Assembly: GCA_016875665.1 (NCBI GenBank)
Contig: VGPA01000037.1
Location: 1 to 9,920 of the forward strand
Direction of reading: 5' to 3'
DNA from: Chloroflexota bacterium
GTDB taxonomy: Bacteria; Chloroflexota; Limnocylindria; P2-11E
Length of the DNA stretch: 9,920 nt
In this document: piece by piece, positions 7,232 to 9,920 of the stretch
Position numbering within the stretch: position 1 is the stretch's first letter
Layout of the letters: each line of letters begins with the position of its first letter
Notes under the pieces: generated by a model
Database searches by the model: none
Seen by the model: only the letters and a program-made list of their open reading frames with translations
What the model was told of the DNA's origin: nothing
Position numbers and translations under genes: made by a program

Positions 7232-7244
7232 TCCTCGCTCGCGC

Positions 7245-8720
7245 TCACTTCACCACCCCGACGCGCACGTTGCGGAAGCGCGCGGGCGAGGCGCCGTGGC
7301 CGGTGTGGCCGATCTGCCCGGGCTGGCCCTTGCCGCAGTTGGGCGTGCCCCACATGAACCACGACGACTCGCCGCCGACGCCGTCGCACGAGCCCCAGAA
7401 CTCCGGCGTCATCCCGGTGTAGGTGGGGTTCTTGATCATCGCGCCGCGCTTCCCGTTCTTGATCTCCCAGCCGACCTCCGTGCCGAACTGGAAGTTGAGG
7501 CGGCGGTCGTCGATCGACCAGGAACGGTTGGTGTCCATGTAGATGCCGTCGTCGACGCCGGCGATGAGGTCGTCGAGCGTGCCGCCGTCGCCGTGCCACA
7601 GCGATACGTTCGTCATGCGGATCAGCGGCACGCGGGCCCAGCCGTCCGCCCGCATCGTCCCGTTCGATGCGATGCCCATCTGCGCCGCGTACTCGCGGTT
7701 CATCAGGTATCCCGTGAAGATCCCGTCCTTCACCGCCCAGCCTTCGCTCGCCGGCACGCCCTCGTCGTCGTACGCGAAGGTGCCGAGGCCGCCGGGGCTG
7801 GTCGAGTCGATGCGGATGTTCACCTTGTCGCTGCCGTAGCGGAAGGTCCCCAGCTTCTCCGGCGTGAGGAACGACGTGCCGGCGAAGGCGGCCTCGCTCC
7901 CGTACACGCGGTCGAGCTCGATCGGATGCCCGCACGACTCGTGCACCTGGAGCGACATCTGGTTCGCGGAGATGACGACGGTCGTCCGCACGTCCTGCGG
8001 ACACGTCTTCGCGGAAAGCAGCGCGACCGCCTCGCTCGCGATGCGCGGGGCGTTTCCCGGCATGTCGAAGTCCTGGAGGAACTCCCATCCCGCCTGGCGC
8101 TGGCAGCGGAACCCGTCGGGGAACGAGCGGATCTGGAGCTCGCCCTCTCCCACGGCCTCGGCGATGATCCCGCCGCCCACCTCGGTGAAGGTCTGCTCGA
8201 TGTCGCTGCCCTCGCTCGAGAGAAAGAGCTTCTCCTCGCGCCAGATCTCGTAGTGGGCGCGCGTGGTGCGCAGGCCGCGCCGCTGGTGGGTCGGCTCGCC
8301 GCGCAGCGCGCCTTCGGACATGAACAGGAGGCCCAACCTCTCCTCCTGCGAGACGGCGAACGGGTCGATCCTCCAGGGCGACGCCCACACCGCGATGGCG
8401 GGCTTGACGGGCGCGAGCCGCGCGTCCGCGCGCTTGGTGATCGCGCTCGCCTTTGCGAGCTCGACGGCGAGCGCGGCGACGCGGTCCATTTCGGCGGCGG
8501 TCGTCACCTGCGAGGCGGCGAAGCCCCACGCGCCGTCGGCGATCGCGCGCACCGCGAAGCCGAAGGTGTCGCCGCGGTCGATGGTCTCGAGGCGACCGTT
8601 TTTGACGAGCGCGCCCTCCACCAGGCGGCGCACGAAACGGACGTCGGCGTATGTGGCGCCCCGGACTTTGGCGGTGTCCAGCGCTCGCCGAGCGAGATCC
8701 CGCTCGACGGAGAAGGTCAG
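7245..8720 (-). CDS. tldD: TldD metalloprotease catalytic subunit, apparent CTG start
   Basis: TldD is the zinc-bearing subunit of the TldD/TldE protease. Counting from the CTG at 8718-8720 the protein has 491 residues, close to E. coli TldD. The metal motif HESCGH (HExxxH) lies at 260-265 followed by PIELDRVYG, and the C-terminal metal-ligand Cys region TPNCGKGQ lies near 459-466 (Cys462), both where the family has them. The first recognisable start codon, GTG 8631-8633, would remove 29 residues including the family-like N-terminal strand ARRALDTAKVRGATYADVRF. No ATG, GTG or TTG lies in frame between that GTG and the end of guaB. The CTG overlaps the guaB TGA as CTGA and has AAGGTG 5 bases upstream. 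The product is firm; the CTG start is an inference. tldE follows after 79 bases. Confidence 0.92.
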   Translation of the reverse strand: MTFSVERDLARRALDTAKVRGATYADVRFVRRLVEGALVKNGRLETIDRGDTFGFAVRAIADGAWGFAASQVTTAAEMDRVAALAVELAKASAITKRADARLAPVKPAIAVWASPWRIDPFAVSQEERLGLLFMSEGALRGEPTHQRRGLRTTRAHYEIWREEKLFLSSEGSDIEQTFTEVGGGIIAEAVGEGELQIRSFPDGFRCQRQAGWEFLQDFDMPGNAPRIASEAVALLSAKTCPQDVRTTVVISANQMSLQVHESCGHPIELDRVYGSEAAFAGTSFLTPEKLGTFRYGSDKVNIRIDSTSPGGLGTFAYDDEGVPASEGWAVKDGIFTGYLMNREYAAQMGIASNGTMRADGWARVPLIRMTNVSLWHGDGGTLDDLIAGVDDGIYMDTNRSWSIDDRRLNFQFGTEVGWEIKNGKRGAMIKNPTYTGMTPEFWGSCDGVGGESSWFMWGTPNCGKGQPGQIGHTGHGASPARFRNVRVGVVK

Positions 8721-9814
8721 GCCCGCACCTTGTAGTTGGGGGCCTCGGTGGTGATGCGGATGTCGTGCGGGTGCGACTCGCGCAGGCCCGCGCCGGAGAT
8801 GCGGACGAACGTGGCGCCGCCGCGGAGCTCGTCGATGGTCGCGGCGCCGACGTACTTCATGCCCGCGCGCAGCCCGCCGACGAGCTGGTGCACGAACGGC
8901 TCGAGCGGGCCGAGCGCCCGGACAATGCCCTCGACCCCTTCGGGAACGACCTTGGAGAAGTCGCCGACATCGGTTTGGCCGTAACGGTCACGCGAGCGGC
9001 GCGCTTCCATCGCGCCCAGCGAGCCCATGCCGCGGTACGCCTTGAACACGCCGTCGGGGAGCTCGAGCTCCTCGCCCGGCGACTCGTCGACGCCGGCGAG
9101 CAGGCCGCCGAGCATCACGGTCGACGCGCCGGCGCCGAGCGCTTTGGCGATGTCGCCGGACTGCTGTATGCCGCCGTCGGCGCAGATCGGGATGCCGTGC
9201 TTGTCGGCGGCCTCGGCGCAGTCGAACACCGCCGTGATCTGCGGCATGCCCGCGCCCGCAACGACGCGCGTGGTGCAGATGGCGCCGGGGCCCACGCCCA
9301 CCTTGACGCCGTCGGCGCCGGCGGCGATGAGCTCCTCGGTCGCCTCGGCGGTGACGACGTTGCCCGCGAGCACCTGCACGCGGTGGCGCGCCTTGATCTT
9401 CTCGACCATGCGGAACACCTGGTTCGAATGCCCGTGCGCGATGTCGACCACGATGACGTCCACGCCCGCGGCCGCCAGGGCCGCCGCACGCTCGTCGGCG
9501 TCGCCCATCACGCCCACCGCGGCCGCGACCTGGACGCCGGCGGCCTTCACCGTGGCCACCTGGGCGGCCTGCTCCTCGACGGGGAGGTTGCGGTGGATCA
9601 CGCCGAGGCCGCCGAGCTTGCCCAGCGCGATCGCCATGCGCGACTCCGTGACGGTGTCCATCGCGGCGGAGACGATCGGGAGCTCGAGGTGGACCTGACG
9701 GGTGAGGCGAGTGCGGGTGGAGACCTGGGTGGGGAGAACGTCGGAGCGCTGGGGGACGAGGAGGACGTCGTCGAAGGTCAAACCCTCCCGGCCAAACTTC
9801 TCCTCCCGCCGCAT
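8717..9814 (-). CDS. guaB: IMP dehydrogenase lacking the CBS (Bateman) domains
   Basis: GuaB oxidises IMP to XMP with NAD+, the first committed step to GMP. The 365-residue TIM barrel opens with GLTFDDVLLVPQRSDVLP and carries the catalytic loop GVGPGAICTTR at 173-183 (nucleophile Cys180), the phosphate-binding ADGGIQQSGDI at 212-222, the flap YRGMGSLGAM at 260-269, and the Arg-Tyr pair RDRYGQ (Arg277, Tyr278) that activates water in dehydrogenases. That pair argues against GMP reductase. Most IMP dehydrogenases have about 480-500 residues because two CBS domains are inserted after the IHRN...EEQ..QV..VK helix. Here residue 90 runs directly into AAGVQVAAAVGV, so the insert is absent. CBS-less forms are known in a few lineages. 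The start is ATG 9812-9814, with no Shine-Dalgarno but a TAGAAT hexamer 6 bases upstream. The stop overlaps tldD. Confidence 0.96.
   Translation of the reverse strand: MRREEKFGREGLTFDDVLLVPQRSDVLPTQVSTRTRLTRQVHLELPIVSAAMDTVTESRMAIALGKLGGLGVIHRNLPVEEQAAQVATVKAAGVQVAAAVGVMGDADERAAALAAAGVDVIVVDIAHGHSNQVFRMVEKIKARHRVQVLAGNVVTAEATEELIAAGADGVKVGVGPGAICTTRVVAGAGMPQITAVFDCAEAADKHGIPICADGGIQQSGDIAKALGAGASTVMLGGLLAGVDESPGEELELPDGVFKAYRGMGSLGAMEARRSRDRYGQTDVGDFSKVVPEGVEGIVRALGPLEPFVHQLVGGLRAGMKYVGAATIDELRGGATFVRISGAGLRESHPHDIRITTEAPNYKVRA
8718..8731 (-). promoter_or_regulatory. Ribosome-binding site and CTG start of tldD overlapping the guaB stop
   Basis: AAGGTG (8726-8731) sits 5 bases before CTG (8718-8720). 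CTGA joins the tldD start to the guaB TGA. The spacing is near ideal and supports initiation at CTG rather than at the GTG 29 codons downstream. Confidence 0.6.
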
Positions 9815-9820
9815 CTGTGG

Positions 9821-9826
9821 ATTCTA
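9821..9826 (-). promoter_or_regulatory. Possible -10 hexamer for a leaderless guaB transcript
   Basis: TAGAAT, one mismatch from TATAAT, ends 6 bases before the guaB ATG. Transcription would begin at or next to the start codon, which fits the missing Shine-Dalgarno sequence. TANNNT just before ATG is the known arrangement for leaderless genes in several GC-rich phyla. No convincing -35 is visible. The hexamer also contains the TAG that may end the upstream gene, so it may be coincidental. Confidence 0.35.
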
Positions 9827-9920
9827 CTGGCTGCCGCTCGGCGCCGGGTGTCGCGCGAGGCACACGACGGAGCCGACGACCTCGCCACGCGCGACCTCAG
9901 CTCGCATCTCGGGGTGGCGC
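9824..9920 (-). CDS. Possible C-terminal end of an unidentified upstream gene, partial
   Basis: The minus-strand frame from the right edge is open for about 31 codons (ending ARHPAPSGSQ) and closes with TAG at 9824-9826, 9 bases before the guaB ATG. Third positions are nearly all G or C and second positions are less GC-rich, the profile expected for coding sequence here; a second open frame has a poorer profile. The piece is too short to identify. If real, guaB could be an internal operon gene rather than the first one. Confidence 0.35.
   Translation of the reverse strand, partial: RHPEMRAEVARGEVVGSVVCLARHPAPSGSQ

Noticed and set aside
6687..8735. 682-codon plus-strand open frame opposite tldD and tldE
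   Set aside because: It is antisense to two genes with clear family motifs, has low-complexity composition and no domain.
1..9920. CRISPR array, tRNA or rRNA gene, insertion sequence, toxin-antitoxin or defence system
   Set aside because: I saw no regular direct repeats with spacers, no transposase or tRNA-like sequence, and nearly the whole window is accounted for by housekeeping purine, protease and methyltransferase genes.

Overview
This 9.9 kb window is a compact, very GC-rich (about 70% by eye) bacterial purine-biosynthesis cluster. Every gene I can support lies on the minus strand and is transcribed from right to left: (end of an unidentified upstream gene) - guaB - tldD - tldE/pmbA - guaA - SAM methyltransferase - purD - purE - purB::purC, which runs off the left edge. 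A single-chain GuaA (amidotransferase plus ATP pyrophosphatase) points to a bacterium, because many archaea split this enzyme. I cannot assign a phylum. The long plus-strand reading frames are GC-driven antisense shadows of these genes.

Layout. At the right edge are about 32 codons that may be the tail of another gene. Next comes guaB, an IMP dehydrogenase lacking the usual CBS (Bateman) pair, preceded by a -10-like hexamer almost on top of its ATG. tldD follows with a 4-base CTGA overlap, then about 79 bases containing two small hairpins, then tldE. tldE overlaps guaA by another CTGA, and guaA overlaps a class I methyltransferase gene by GTGA. purD follows after 18 bases, purE after 76 bases, and purB after 14 bases.

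Metabolic logic. guaB and guaA convert IMP to XMP to GMP. purD, purE, purC and purB supply the GAR, CAIR, SAICAR and AICAR steps, and purB also acts in the AMP branch. TldD/TldE (a heterodimeric metalloprotease) and the methyltransferase are not purine enzymes but are translationally coupled into the run.

Main points of interest: (1) purB has no stop codon and reads in frame through an Ala/Pro-rich linker into the start of PurC, giving an apparent PurB-PurC fusion of two consecutive pathway enzymes; (2) tldD and guaA both appear to start at CTG codons that overlap the upstream TGA, so a caller limited to ATG/GTG/TTG would truncate them; (3) the IMP dehydrogenase lacks its regulatory domain. 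I found no RNA genes, CRISPR arrays, insertion sequences, or obvious defence or mobile system.
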